From Okeania sp. SIO1I7 (GTDB taxonomy: Bacteria > Cyanobacteriota > Cyanobacteriia > Cyanobacteriales > Microcoleaceae), in contig JAAHGF010000017.1 in NCBI GenBank assembly GCA_010672585.1, positions 163,435 to 227,434 of the forward strand: a stretch of 64,000 nucleotides of DNA, in the 5' to 3' direction. Under the pieces are notes generated by a model that did no database searches, had not been told where the DNA came from, and saw only the letters and a program-made list of their open reading frames with translations. Shown piece after piece: positions 25,523 to 34,911 of the stretch. Position 1 is the first letter of the stretch, and each line of letters starts with the position of its first letter. The translations under genes were made by a program, and so were the position numbers.

Positions 25523-25734
25523 GGCGTTGGTCAATTAGTGTATGATATTAATCTTAATTACTTAGGAGTCAGGAGTCAGTCCTCAGGAGTCAACCCACCC
25601 CTAGCCCCTCCCAGGAGGGGAAGAAAGAAGAAGAAAGAGGAATAGAAGGAGAAAGTTTTTTGTTCGGGTAAAGGTCACGGAGTTCTATAGTGCTCTTCTG
25701 CGGACATGATGTCATACCTCAAATTACCAATGCC
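25523..25734. mobile_element. 212 bp IS1-like MITE with 8 bp target duplication
   Basis: Starts GGCGTTGGTCAATTAGTGTATGAT-like and ends with CCAATGCC, inverted with mismatches. GACATCTC flanks it at 25515-25522 and 25735-25742. Inside are CCCACCCCTAGCCCCTCCC and ATAGAACTCCGTGACCTTTAC-like text (on the reverse strand), shared with 42871-43071 and 15590-15670. A small + strand frame starting inside it at 25706 is not a gene. The rest of 25470-25910 holds nothing else recognisable. Confidence 0.88.
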
Positions 25735-25910
25735 GACATCTCCAGAAAATAAATATTCCTATTCGAGCAATCCTTCTAGAAAGGTTATATACAGTCCATT
25801 GAATAGCGCTTTCCAACAAACTATGCTATTTTCCAGAGCAAATTTTCCTATTTTCCCTGCTCCCTACCTCCCGTTCGACGTTTATAGATTCTTTTTCGGA
25901 GATGTTTATT

Positions 25911-27626
25911 TTACCCATTCACTGCTGATGGTTGATCGTCAATAGGAATTCTAGGAAAGCTGGGTAAATCTATTGCTCCTAGTGACAGGTGCTGTTTTTG
26001 TGGTACTTCTAATACCACATCTTCTTCAATAACTTCAGGTTCAAATACAAGTGGTTCCCAAGTTGGTAGATGCAGTTTACTAACTGCTGGGGTTGTCTGT
26101 TCTCGATCTTGCTGCACATCCTCTGATACTTCAAAAAAGTCTTCTGCATCTATATCTTTTTCTGGCTCTTCTTTATACTCACTAACATTCCACTTTCCTG
26201 TAGCTATATTCCATGATATACGTTCACTTTTAACTGTTGCTATTGATTCATATTCAGAAGTATCACCTTCTAGATATTCTTCTACTATTATGTTATTTTC
26301 TTCTAATTTTTCTACTTCCTGAGATTGATTTTGATATTCATCTAAATAGTTTTCCTCCATAACTACATATTCTTCTGACTCTATCTCTTCTAATGCCATT
26401 GTTGATGATGTTTCATCTATCAATTCATAACTTGGATCTTCACTTATTCTAATAAATGAGGGTAAACTAGGATTTAATTGACTTGCACTGACCTCTTGAG
26501 GCAACTCATTTTGAGGAATATTTTGAGGAGTATTTTGGTCTGATAATTCTACTTGTTCAGGTTCTGCTGAAGCTTGTGGTAAATCTATTTTCTTGCCAAG
26601 GTTAATTTTGGCAATATTTTTTTCTTTCTTGCTGATGATAGCTTCTTTTTGTTGTTGATTTTTAGGTTGTGGAGACCAAGGTTTAACTGGTTCAGAGTTT
26701 AGTAAGGGGAGCTTTGTAGTGTTAAGGTTTACAAAGGGATTTTCTTGTTTTTGAGGTTCAGATACAGAGCTATCCTCAGATGCTATTACTGGAGATGCTT
26801 CTGTCGTAGATATTTCTGTTGGTAGATCTACTGCGTCCATTTTCCCTGGCATTTCTAAGCATCTTTCTAATGCTGCTTTAAACTGTAGAGTTTGCTGCTG
26901 CTGACGGTATAGTCTTGCCCGCAATTCTTTGCAACTATTTTCTAATTCTTTGAGATGATAAACTTGTTGGCTATAAGATTGTTTTGTTAAGGCACATTCT
27001 CGTTCCATCTGCGCCTGTTGTTGCTGACTCACATCCCACTTATCTGTTAGAGACTCAACTAAAACTTCCTGACGTTGAATAATTTGATTGCATAGTTCTA
27101 ATTTGTAGAATAGTCGAGTTACCTGTTGTTGAGTTGCTGCTAATTCTTTAGTTCTTTCCTCTAGCAACTTTTCTTGATTTTCTAGAGTTTCTTGACATTC
27201 TTCTAAGGTTGTTTCTAGGTCTGTAACTCGATTTACCAGTTCGCGGTTACAATTATGTAGAGCTTCCATGAGATTTGTAGATTCTAGCTCTTCGATGGAA
27301 TATTTTGTTGGGCCTACTTGAATTTCTGAAATTTCCTGGGACTTTCTGGGAGATTGATTTTGATTGGTTGGTACTAAATTTGTGGCTTCTGTTGAAGCTT
27401 TTCCTACTACTGGAATTGAATCGACACTAATTAAATCAGGAAAATTAACTGTTTCCCACTCGTCATCCTCATCCTCTGGGACAGATGTATGTATTTCTGG
27501 TTCGAGAGCTGGTTTGATTTGCTCTACATCATCATTATAATGGCCCAGTTTTTGATTACTTACCGGATTATTTGTTTCTGGTAAGTCTTGGTTTCCAGGA
27601 AGTTCCGCTTCTGGCATTGCTTTCAC
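25911..27626 (-). CDS. Acidic coiled-coil protein of unknown function
   Basis: 571 residues, Glu/Gln/Ser-rich, no membrane segment and no signal peptide. Residues about 105-260 are a long coiled coil (LMEALHNCNRELVNRVTDLE; ECQETLENQEKLLEERTKEL; QQQQTLQFKAALERCLEMPG). The flanks are disordered, Pro/Glu-rich and end with conserved-looking WEPLVFEPEVIEEDV and HLSLGAIDLPSFPRIPIDD. Proteins of this layout are found in filamentous cyanobacteria without known role; a scaffold or filament function would be a guess. Start ATG 27626 (another ATG lies three codons in). Stands alone. Confidence 0.7.
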   Translation of the reverse strand: MKAMPEAELPGNQDLPETNNPVSNQKLGHYNDDVEQIKPALEPEIHTSVPEDEDDEWETVNFPDLISVDSIPVVGKASTEATNLVPTNQNQSPRKSQEISEIQVGPTKYSIEELESTNLMEALHNCNRELVNRVTDLETTLEECQETLENQEKLLEERTKELAATQQQVTRLFYKLELCNQIIQRQEVLVESLTDKWDVSQQQQAQMERECALTKQSYSQQVYHLKELENSCKELRARLYRQQQQTLQFKAALERCLEMPGKMDAVDLPTEISTTEASPVIASEDSSVSEPQKQENPFVNLNTTKLPLLNSEPVKPWSPQPKNQQQKEAIISKKEKNIAKINLGKKIDLPQASAEPEQVELSDQNTPQNIPQNELPQEVSASQLNPSLPSFIRISEDPSYELIDETSSTMALEEIESEEYVVMEENYLDEYQNQSQEVEKLEENNIIVEEYLEGDTSEYESIATVKSERISWNIATGKWNVSEYKEEPEKDIDAEDFFEVSEDVQQDREQTTPAVSKLHLPTWEPLVFEPEVIEEDVVLEVPQKQHLSLGAIDLPSFPRIPIDDQPSAVNG

Positions 27627-27830
27627 CTAGGATTTAGAGATTGCCTTATTATTATTATATTTTATTATATTAATGTTATAATTTCTCACCGTCAACCATT
27701 TTATTATGTTTATATATATAAGTAATACGGCGAGTAATACAGTTAGGAAAAAAATATATTTTATTTAAGGGTAGATAATTATTAGGTTAAGTATCTATAA
27801 CAAAATTCATTTAACATTTTAAAGAGTCTT

Positions 27831-27898
27831 TATCTCCCCATCTCCCCATCTCCCCATCTCCCCATCTCCCCATCTCCCCACCTCCCCATCTCCCCATC
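27831..27898. repeat. Tandem ATCTCCCC array
   Basis: About eight copies of the 8 bp unit ATCTCCCC, one with CCTCCCC. It is the reverse-complement type of the GGGGAGAT array at 1660. The surrounding 27627-28004 has no gene; GATCGATCGC near 27921 is a near-HIP1 site. Confidence 0.85.
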
Positions 27899-28004
27899 CT
27901 TCTTCAAGGCCATATCTTTTATCGATCGCTAATTGTGAAATATAATGAAAATCTAGAGAAATAATTAATAATTGATTTAGCCTAATTTCCAGAGGACTTT
28001 TTCG

Positions 28005-29096
28005 ATGGCTTTGAATTTTAGATTTGCTGTTGCTAGTGATTTACATATTGCAGTTCCTAATACTATTGCTGAACAAGCACATCGTTTTCATTTGGTAGAA
28101 GTGAGTATCCCTGCTTTTGAAGTAGTATTAGAAAATTTAAGTAAGCTAGATATTGATTTTTTACTATTACCTGGAGATTTAACTCAAGATGGTGAGCTTG
28201 AAAATCATACCTGGTTAAGTAAAAAATTAGCTACACTTCCTTATCCAGTTTATGTCGTACCCGGTAATCACGATGTACCGACAAAATTTACCAATGACTA
28301 TTCTATTGGTTTGGCAGATTTTCCTAGTTATTATCACCATTGTGGATTTGATTACCAGGAACGATTATATTATACCAAACAAATTTTGCCTGGAGTGCGA
28401 ATAATTGGGCTTAATTCTAATCAGTTTGATAGTGCGGGAAAACAAGAATATACAGGTGGTTTAGAAGCAGAACAATTAGATTGGTTGAAACAGGTTTTAA
28501 CTACTACGAAAGAGGAATTAGTGATGGTGATGATACATCATAATGTGATTGAACATTTACCAGATCAATCTCATAATTCTCTTGGTCGTCGTTATATGTT
28601 AGAAAATAGGTTGGCATTGTTAGATATTCTTCAATCTGCTGGAGTTAAGCTGATATTTACTGGTCATCTTCATGTTCAGGATGTTGCTGAATATCAAGGG
28701 ATTTATGAAATTACAACTGGTTCTTTAGTTACTTATCCTCATCCTTATCGTATTATTAATTTTACTACCGACTCTAGTGGTCAGCAGTCTTTAAAAATTG
28801 AAAGTCATCGAGTTAATTCTTTGCCTAATTTTCCCACTCTTAGTGATGTTTCTAGGAACTGGCTAGGCGATCGCTCCTTTCGCTTTATGTTTAAACTTTT
28901 GACTAATCCTCCTGTAAATTTATCACCAGAAAAAGCAGAAAAACTTGCTCCTAGTCTGCGTTATTTTTGGGCAGATATTGCAGGTGGTGATGCTGTGTTT
29001 AACTTCCCTGAATTTCCGCCTCACGCTAGACAATATTTTGAAAGTTTTAGCGCCACTAATAGTATTGACAATAATGCTACGTTACTGTTGCAATAA
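28005..29096 (+). CDS. Calcineurin-like metallophosphoesterase
   Basis: 363 residues. All metallophosphoesterase motifs are present in order: ASDLHIA (D-x-H), LLPGDLTQDG (GD), VPGNHDVP (GNHD), MIHHN and FTGHLHVQD (GH-x-H). These bind two metal ions in phosphodiesterases and phosphatases; the closest subtype (3',5'-cAMP phosphodiesterase CpdA-like) is a guess. A C-terminal extension (about 270-363) is helical (FMFKLLTNPPVNLSPEKAEK). No signal peptide, so cytosolic. It stands alone, with a MITE directly after the stop. Confidence 0.9.
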   Translation: MALNFRFAVASDLHIAVPNTIAEQAHRFHLVEVSIPAFEVVLENLSKLDIDFLLLPGDLTQDGELENHTWLSKKLATLPYPVYVVPGNHDVPTKFTNDYSIGLADFPSYYHHCGFDYQERLYYTKQILPGVRIIGLNSNQFDSAGKQEYTGGLEAEQLDWLKQVLTTTKEELVMVMIHHNVIEHLPDQSHNSLGRRYMLENRLALLDILQSAGVKLIFTGHLHVQDVAEYQGIYEITTGSLVTYPHPYRIINFTTDSSGQQSLKIESHRVNSLPNFPTLSDVSRNWLGDRSFRFMFKLLTNPPVNLSPEKAEKLAPSLRYFWADIAGGDAVFNFPEFPPHARQYFESFSATNSIDNNATLLLQ

Positions 29097-29099
29097 TAG

Positions 29100-29297
29100 T
29101 AAGCAATTCAGCTATTAGCTGTCAGCTCTCAGCCCTCATGAGAGGGTTTTAATGAATATAAACAAACTTTAAAGCCAGCTTTTATAGTAAGTATAAATTC
29201 TGACTCAATTAGTAAAGCTTTTACCTAAAACTAAAAGCAATAGCTGATTGCTGATAGCTGACGGCTGTTTGCGCAGCATTCCGCAGGAAATGCTTAC
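29100..29297. repeat. MITE-like element, AAGCATT-type ends (copy 2)
   Basis: About 198 bp, related to 19979-20157. The right end reads GTTTGCGCAGCATTCCGCAG then GAAATGCTTAC. The inner AGCTGATAGCTGACGGCTG motif recurs near 56390-56412 and 49620-49640. Starts four bases after the phosphoesterase stop. Confidence 0.75.
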
Positions 29298-29402
29298 CAA
29301 TAATCAGCTCTCCTGAAAAAAAAATCATAATTTTATCTTTTAAATCAATCAAGATAGTCAAGTCAAAAGTTATTATTTTTGGCTTTTGACTTTTGACGAA
29401 TT

Positions 29403-29766
29403 AGGATTTGCTGATTAAATCTCAAAGCATTGACGGATAAAGGTTTTAGTCTTTTTATAACGAAAAAAGTGCTAGCTTTTTGGTCTAAAAAGTTCAAAAA
29501 GTTTGTATTGAGGGCAGAGAAAGGCAGAACAATCTTGGGACAATTCTTACTCCTACCTCCTCGCTCATTCCCATTTCTCCCCTCCTGGGAGGGGCCCGCG
29601 GGTGGGTTGTCTCCTGTCTCCTGTCTCCTGTCTCCCACCCCTACTAAAAGACTTTTTCAGCAAACCCTCATTATCTTTTTCTTTTGGGTTTAATACCCCG
29701 CCATCTACAGGGTATTGACAATTGGTTGAGGTTTGAGTCCCCATCCACTTCCTCCTTCTTCCTTCT
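29403..29766. other. Intergenic with relics of two repeat families
   Basis: About 29404-29520 is related to 23903-24020. About 29580-29640 is a GGAGGGGCCCGCGGGTGGGTT block with four TCTCCTG units. About 29640-29665 is AAAAGACTTTTTCAGCAAACCCT. About 29678-29765 (CTTTTGGGTTTAATACCCCG, CTACAGGGTATTGACA, CCATCCACTTCCTCCTTCTT) recurs at 39940-40060. Overlapping frames on both strands here are repeat translations, not genes. Confidence 0.6.
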
Positions 29767-31008
29767 TCAAGAAGGTTGACGACAAATACCAAATACAGAG
29801 GTATAACCATGTAAAAATGTACTACCACCCACAGGACCAATTTCACCATTACAGAAAAAGCCACTGATAGGGATATTCAAATAACTACTAAATAATCTAG
29901 AATCAAAATTAGGTTTACCATATAGTCCCTCTCCTCGTCCCAAACAAGAAAACATTAAAGCCGCAGCATTATTTGTAGATTTAGTCTCGAAAGAAACTTC
30001 CCTTTGATAGCGCTCTAGTAAAATTTCTAAATCTTCTGCTGAGGTATTAGCATCTCGTAAATGAAATTGAATTCGTTGGCCCGCCCTTACCCTATCACCA
30101 ATGGCGATCGCTCCTGCTTTAGGGTCAACTCCAATTAAATTACGGATGAGAAAATCTCCCTGTTTTAAGTTTTGCTGAAATTCGTCTCTTACTATACCGA
30201 CAAAGAGAGAATTTTCTGCTAATTTCCTGTCTTTTTCGTTGAGATTTTGTACTAAACCTTGTAATGCTTCTAGTGGAGATTGTTTAATACCACCCACTAT
30301 TTGGTCAGAACTAACGACTTCTTCAAGTTCTAAAACTATATTACGTTCTCCTTCTGTAACACGATATGGTTTACCAATAGGCCGACAGCCTTGCGCTACA
30401 ATTGTTTCTAAAATAATATTGCCAGATAGAGAGACTCCTACAGCTCCTTCTTCACAAAGGCGGTCTTCACAAAAAAGTCCTGCATTGTTGCCAGTCGGGC
30501 CACTACTAGCTAATCCTCCTACTTTAGCTGAATTAGGATAAGCATAATCTAGACCTTGAAGCAAGTCATTAATTTTGGCAGAAAAGGGGTCAGCGAGTAT
30601 GATAAATTGAGGATTGTCTGCGGTAGGTACTCCGATGAGATTACACCAGTCATCGGGAGAACTGTCTAAGTCTGGTAGTTGTTCCCCTGAGATGTGAAAA
30701 GCTGTTACTGTGACTTCTGGCAAATGTGCCAAACTGAGGCTAATAGCTGCTTGGTGTTCTAGTTCTTGTGGTTTTCCATCATCATTCATACCAACTATAC
30801 CACCGCCTCCACAACCGACGATAACTGTTTCTGGTAAATATTCTTTCAGTAGCGGCATAAGTCGTGGATATTCACTGGTAAAAGCGGAGGAGATAAATAC
30901 CAGTCCTAAATCTGCTGTAGTTCCTAATAATTCTAAACTTTTTTCTACTACTTCTTTAACTGCTGCTTCTAATGAGGGACGGGTTGATATAGAGTTTGAC
31001 CACTGCAT
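29767..31008 (-). CDS. FIST-domain sensory protein
   Basis: 413 residues made only of FIST_N (about 30-225) and FIST_C (about 235-385). Visible features are VIVGCGGGGIVG, KVGGLASSGPTGNNAGLF, then GAIAIGDRVRAGQRIQFHLRD and the late SGFFCNGEIGPVGGSTFLHG. FIST proteins are thought to bind small ligands such as amino acids and are often linked to signalling domains; this one has none fused. Two single-residue arms of the GGGG motif near residue 67 are consistent with a binding loop. No operon partner in the same direction. Confidence 0.88.
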   Translation of the reverse strand: MQWSNSISTRPSLEAAVKEVVEKSLELLGTTADLGLVFISSAFTSEYPRLMPLLKEYLPETVIVGCGGGGIVGMNDDGKPQELEHQAAISLSLAHLPEVTVTAFHISGEQLPDLDSSPDDWCNLIGVPTADNPQFIILADPFSAKINDLLQGLDYAYPNSAKVGGLASSGPTGNNAGLFCEDRLCEEGAVGVSLSGNIILETIVAQGCRPIGKPYRVTEGERNIVLELEEVVSSDQIVGGIKQSPLEALQGLVQNLNEKDRKLAENSLFVGIVRDEFQQNLKQGDFLIRNLIGVDPKAGAIAIGDRVRAGQRIQFHLRDANTSAEDLEILLERYQREVSFETKSTNNAAALMFSCLGRGEGLYGKPNFDSRLFSSYLNIPISGFFCNGEIGPVGGSTFLHGYTSVFGICRQPS

Positions 31009-31112
31009 CTATATGGAGGCTCCTTGTGAATATATTTCTAATGTTAATATTTCACCTTCTTGAAAACTAGACACGCGCTAGACATTTGCCATCGGTGACT
31101 GCAAATAATTTC

Positions 31113-31263
31113 GGCGTTGCTGATTCTGGGTATGATGCAAGCCCCCCTAACCCCCCAATTTTGGGGGGAATAAAACTCTAAAAGTCCCCCAATTTTGGCG
31201 GATGCGCGGGGGCGAAGGCGAGAACCAAACAATCGCGCATTCATACTTCAATTCAGCAACGCC
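31113..31263. mobile_element. 151 bp IS1-like MITE with 8 bp target duplication
   Basis: Starts GGCGTTGCTGATTCTGG and ends TTCATACTTCAATTCAGCAACGCC in part. ATAATTTC flanks both sides (31105-31112 and 31264-31271). Same subfamily as 17270-17406 (shared AATCGCGCATTCATACTTCA and CCCCCTAACCCCCCAATTTT). A frame crossing it on the reverse strand is spurious. Confidence 0.9.
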
Positions 31264-31272
31264 ATAATTTCA

Positions 31273-32853
31273 TTACTCACCCGTTTCAATGTGTACTGGC
31301 GCAGAAAGTTGATGTTCCGCCCATAAACTATGGGTTAGGATACCCTCAAGAGCTTTCCTCCACTGAAAAAGTTGAGTCCTCCGGATACTATGTAGTTTAA
31401 TAAAACTAGCAACTCGTCTCCAATGACTCCGATCATGTTTGTTGACATCCTCTGGTCTCAACAAACATTTGGGTATTTTTTCTGATAATTTTAAGCTTCT
31501 ACGGCCAATTACTAAAGCAGCAGTAGTGCCACTATTTAGGCCATATTTACCCATATAATTAATCATTCCAATTACGCTAGTAAAAGCTGGATTAACTTTG
31601 ATTAATTCCACTCCAAATCTTCTGCAACGTGACGATATAGTTTCTCTAAATATTCCTGTAGACAATAGGATCAGCATCTCATTATAAATTTGACAATATC
31701 CACTCATCTTAGCTTTTTTCTTACTGAAATCTAGATACTCAATGGCAATAGCACATTCAAAAAACTCTGCTAATAACACAAATTGACAAACAATATTTCT
31801 CATGGATGCTTGTCGTTTTCCTGTTGTTTGATTTTTCCATTTATATGGGATTTCTTTTAAATATTCAATATTCCCATCCCACTTCACATAAGTAACCGAA
31901 ACTGAATCAGCATTAAAATCAATACCTAGACAACCATTTTTTCTAGTATGAACTACTGGTATTTCTGGTACATAAGTAGAAAGATGTACATACCAATTAT
32001 CTTGTTTATGTTCCCTGCGAAAAATAGAAATTGTGATTGGTTTTAAATTGTTTATGGCATAATCTAAATCTGGGCTTCTATATCTGCTATTCCTATCTGA
32101 AACACTAAATTCTAGCTGTATTTTTTGACCATATTTATCCTGTAATGGTCTAGGTAGTTGAACTTGTAATTGATATAATCCATTCTCTTGTAATGGGAAA
32201 ACTTTGAGCATAGTTCCACCCCCTGGCTGATATTTTCCTACACAGAAAAACCTGCCTGACCGTTTTTTACTCCAATAATCACTCCATTCTTCTTGGGTTT
32301 TATATCCGTTTTCTGCTAAATTATGTTCAGCATTAAATAATTTCTGATAACCAAAACAAATATGTAAACGTTCTGTATTTTTTAACTGCTTTAATTTTCG
32401 TTTCAGACTAGCTATTTTCTGAATTTTACTCTTTAAACCTAGCAATTGATTATGAAATTTATTTCGAGCTTGTGTGTGTGGAAAACCTTTTTTTGTTGCT
32501 AATTTTAATGTTTTTTCTAGTTTGGTGATGAGTTTTTTTGTCGCAGTTATTTTGGCACTTAATTGTAACTCTAATTTAGTGATAGTGATATAGTTGTTTT
32601 TAGCTATTTTTAATTGGTTCAAACATTGAGTTGCTTCAGTGGCAATTGAATCAGCCCATGCCCATTGAATGTTAAACTTTTTCTGGAGACGCTTTTCTAC
32701 TGAGGATTCTGGTAGCTTTTCAGTTTGCATCCAGTTCACACCAGACCGTTTCCAGGATTCATACAATGCTCCAAGTTCCTCAAATGCAGGATGATATTCA
32801 ATTTTTGCTTCTATACCTGTCAAGAAACCGTGAGACTTGCCCATTACTAACAT
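31273..32853 (-). CDS. TnpB-related protein lacking the usual zinc ribbon and RuvC-III aspartate
   Basis: 526 residues, longer than ordinary TnpB (about 400). Residues 1-220 are helical and Lys-rich. A RuvC-like core follows: CLGIDFNADSVSVTYV (RuvC-I Asp), CAIAIEYLDFSKKKAK (RuvC-II Glu), and VNPAFTSVIGMINYMGKYGL. Where TnpB has a Cys4 ribbon and DRDxNAA, this protein has GLNSGTTAALVIGRRSL, with no cysteine pairs and no Asp at the expected spot. It matches the group annotated as TnpB-related proteins rather than classical IS605 OrfB. No tnpA and no clear IS ends; a MITE lies 9 bp past the stop. Either a domesticated, nuclease-reduced protein or a divergent RuvC. Family moderately sure, activity unknown. 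Confidence 0.75.
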   Translation of the reverse strand: MLVMGKSHGFLTGIEAKIEYHPAFEELGALYESWKRSGVNWMQTEKLPESSVEKRLQKKFNIQWAWADSIATEATQCLNQLKIAKNNYITITKLELQLSAKITATKKLITKLEKTLKLATKKGFPHTQARNKFHNQLLGLKSKIQKIASLKRKLKQLKNTERLHICFGYQKLFNAEHNLAENGYKTQEEWSDYWSKKRSGRFFCVGKYQPGGGTMLKVFPLQENGLYQLQVQLPRPLQDKYGQKIQLEFSVSDRNSRYRSPDLDYAINNLKPITISIFRREHKQDNWYVHLSTYVPEIPVVHTRKNGCLGIDFNADSVSVTYVKWDGNIEYLKEIPYKWKNQTTGKRQASMRNIVCQFVLLAEFFECAIAIEYLDFSKKKAKMSGYCQIYNEMLILLSTGIFRETISSRCRRFGVELIKVNPAFTSVIGMINYMGKYGLNSGTTAALVIGRRSLKLSEKIPKCLLRPEDVNKHDRSHWRRVASFIKLHSIRRTQLFQWRKALEGILTHSLWAEHQLSAPVHIETGE

Positions 32854-33567
32854 TGAATTACCTTACTTAAAGGTAGCATCGCTTATCTCGGGATGTCAAC
32901 AATATTTGCATTCTTTCATAATCCTAGACATTTTGTCGATATGTGTCTAGGATTGTCTATGATTTTTTGGCTTTAGCATCAAATATTTTTGGTACATTTA
33001 ATACAATTATTTTTTATAGACGAATTTTTATTAAATTTATTTAACCTTGCCAGATAATTATTAGGGAGTTTTATACAAATCTGCTAAATCTTTGCTGCAA
33101 ATAGACTATTGGTAATATTAAAACCTTGATCAAAGTCAAAATCCAGTATTTGTATTATTCTTTATTTTCCCTATTTCTAACAATCAAATTTTTGTAATAT
33201 TGCTAGGTATGATAATTGGTATAAAACCCCTTAGATTATCATCATAATATTTTTAATTTAATTTCATAAATGTTACTTATCAAACAGGTTATCGTTTCAG
33301 TTATGTTAGTATATTAAGTATTGTTAAGCAAACTGGACATTTAGACAGTTGGAAAGTTCGATCTTTTGGTCAGCAAATCTTAAAATATCAAGATCATTTG
33401 CTTGGGAATCTTTCATAGCATATATAAATGATAAAGAGGTAAAATTTTAATTTGTCTCTTTACCTGACCTATTTTTCAATTTCTAACCCTTGATTTTATA
33501 TTTAGGAATTGTGTACCAAAAATCGTAGGTAGTAAGTTAAGTTAAGTTAAGTTAAGAATAAAAAACT
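32854..33567. other. Long spacer before CP12, no gene seen
   Basis: About 700 bp of AT-rich sequence without a convincing frame, RNA or mobile-element border. Just before the CP12 gene lies a pentanucleotide repeat (TAAGT, about five copies, 33533-33556), which may affect the leader of the CP12 transcript. Confidence 0.6.
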
Positions 33568-33795
33568 ATGACTAATAACAACATTCAGGAAAAAATTGAG
33601 CAAGAACTCGAAGAAGCTCGTGCTATTTGTGATGCTTCTGGTGCTAATTCCAAGGAATGTGCAGCAGCTTGGGATTCAGTAGAAGAGCTTCAAGCTGAGT
33701 CTGCTCATCAAAAGGAAAAGAAGCCTCAAACTCCCTTTGAAAATTATTGCGGTGAAAATCCTGACGCTGCTGAGTGTAAAATACACGACAACTAG
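33568..33795 (+). CDS. cp12: CP12, Calvin-cycle regulatory protein
   Basis: 75 residues, the normal size. It has the AWDSVEELQAE signature and two cysteine pairs, C21/C31 and C61/C70 (the latter in ENYCGENPDAAECK). When oxidised at night, CP12 links glyceraldehyde-3-phosphate dehydrogenase and phosphoribulokinase into an inactive complex; light reduces it and frees both. Intrinsically disordered, as expected from the charged composition. A hairpin that could end transcription follows at 33866-33905. Confidence 0.95.
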   Translation: MTNNNIQEKIEQELEEARAICDASGANSKECAAAWDSVEELQAESAHQKEKKPQTPFENYCGENPDAAECKIHDN

Positions 33796-33865
33796 CTCCA
33801 ATTTATTGATTTAATAAGCTATTCGACCGTAGTTTATTGAATTAAATATATTAATGCTTGGCTGG

Positions 33866-33905
33866 TAAGCAACTGAAATATTTAACTTATTAATTCAGTT
33901 GCTTA
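33866..33905 (+). terminator. Hairpin downstream of CP12
   Basis: TAAGCAACTGAA (33866-33877) pairs perfectly with TTCAGTTGCTTA (33894-33905) across a 16 nt loop. No strong T-run follows, so it may stabilise the 3' end rather than act alone as terminator. Confidence 0.5.
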
Positions 33906-33998
33906 TCATTGAAAAAAATATACCATAAATCACTTTTTAAAGTTAATTACGATTATAGTTAACTTTTTATAAGTTACTATTTTTATAAGTTTCTAATT

Positions 33999-34619
33999 AT
34001 GTTAAATTTTTTACCCATAGCCATCACATCTGGATTAGAGATTTGGGTCTGGATGGACTATAGGCTAGCGGTATTATTTACTGTGGTACTACCCCTGTTT
34101 ATTTTAATTTGGGCATTTGTAAAAAAATCTGAATCTATTCAACGTTTGTTGATTACTTATTGGAGAGTTTCTAGTTTATTGGCAATCACAGTTTACTTAA
34201 TGATTGCAGCAGTACCTATCAGTTTTTTAACATCATTAGTAGCTCGAATTTTAATTCCGATATCTTTATGGTTTTGGGTAGATTTGAATGAAGAAATTCG
34301 AGAATTACGAAATTCTCCTCTGAAGGCTAGTTTAACTTCTTGGCGTTGGGCTGCTACATTTTATAATTTAATCGGAGCATTATTTCAAATTCCTTTTTTG
34401 GGGTGCGCTTTTAAATCCCGAAATGATTTACTTGAAGATCCATTTTGTAATGTTTGGCTAGACCCTCCATGGTTATTTAAACAAATTTTCCATCCAGATT
34501 GGCCTCAAGAATTTATTGGTTTCTTGGGGTTTGCCGGATTAATTATCTATACAATTTTTCTCTGTTATTTTGTTTTGGTTAAGTTACAGAAACAAGGACG
34601 ATCAGCAACAGGAAATTAA
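33999..34619 (+). CDS. DUF3177 family membrane protein
   Basis: 206 residues with about five hydrophobic helices, matching the cyanobacterial DUF3177 family by overall shape: an N-terminal WMDYRLAVLFTVVLPLFIL, a central FWVDLNEEIRELRNSPLKAS loop, TFYNLIGALFQIPFL, and a C-terminal helix. The conserved-looking EDPFCNVWLDPPW lies in a loop. No function is known. Its gene follows CP12 by 200 bp on the same strand, probably as a separate unit. Confidence 0.75.
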   Translation: MLNFLPIAITSGLEIWVWMDYRLAVLFTVVLPLFILIWAFVKKSESIQRLLITYWRVSSLLAITVYLMIAAVPISFLTSLVARILIPISLWFWVDLNEEIRELRNSPLKASLTSWRWAATFYNLIGALFQIPFLGCAFKSRNDLLEDPFCNVWLDPPWLFKQIFHPDWPQEFIGFLGFAGLIIYTIFLCYFVLVKLQKQGRSATGN

Positions 34620-34621
34620 TA

Positions 34622-34676
34622 TAATTAATTATTAATTATTAATTATTAATTATTAATTATTAATTATTAATTATTA
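34622..34676. repeat. Tandem AATTATT array
   Basis: Seven to eight copies of the AT-only unit AATTATT. The same unit recurs at 35805-35825, 61238-61270 and 61820-61856. It is followed by ACCTCTCCTTGAAAATCC, seen at other repeat borders. The remaining 34677-34911 shows no gene. Confidence 0.85.
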
Positions 34677-34911
34677 CCTCTCCTTGAAAATCCTTTGAGT
34701 AAAAATGAATTTGCTATAAGCAATAGAATAAAGCAAACTTTATCGCATAATTAAGGTTGAAAGGCTTTTTTTTAAAGAAGAAATAAAGAAAAAAATACTG
34801 GCTAATCCTATGGCTTTTAAGGAGAGTAAATAATTAAGAATTAATTATTTAACTATCTAATGAAAGTTATTCAGTGATATTATATAGAGTGCTTTATCAA
34901 TCAATAAAGAA

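Noticed and set aside
25706..25945. + strand frame of 79 codons starting at 25706
   Set aside because: It starts inside a MITE and shows no domain or ribosome site; it overlaps the end of the coiled-coil gene.
27831..27898. Regular short repeats that could suggest a CRISPR-like array
   Set aside because: The unit is 8 bp without spacers. The other tandem tracts (1660, 34622, 50886, 57675) likewise lack unique spacers, and no cas gene is present.
29363..29864. Overlapping frames on both strands near the end of the FIST gene
   Set aside because: They read through C-rich/G-rich and TCTCCTG repeats and share no features with proteins.
31044..31244. Short minus-strand frame with sequence similar to the false DUF1800 extension
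   Set aside because: Both are translations of the same MITE subfamily (GLLEFYSPQNWGVRG-like), so the similarity is repeat, not protein homology.
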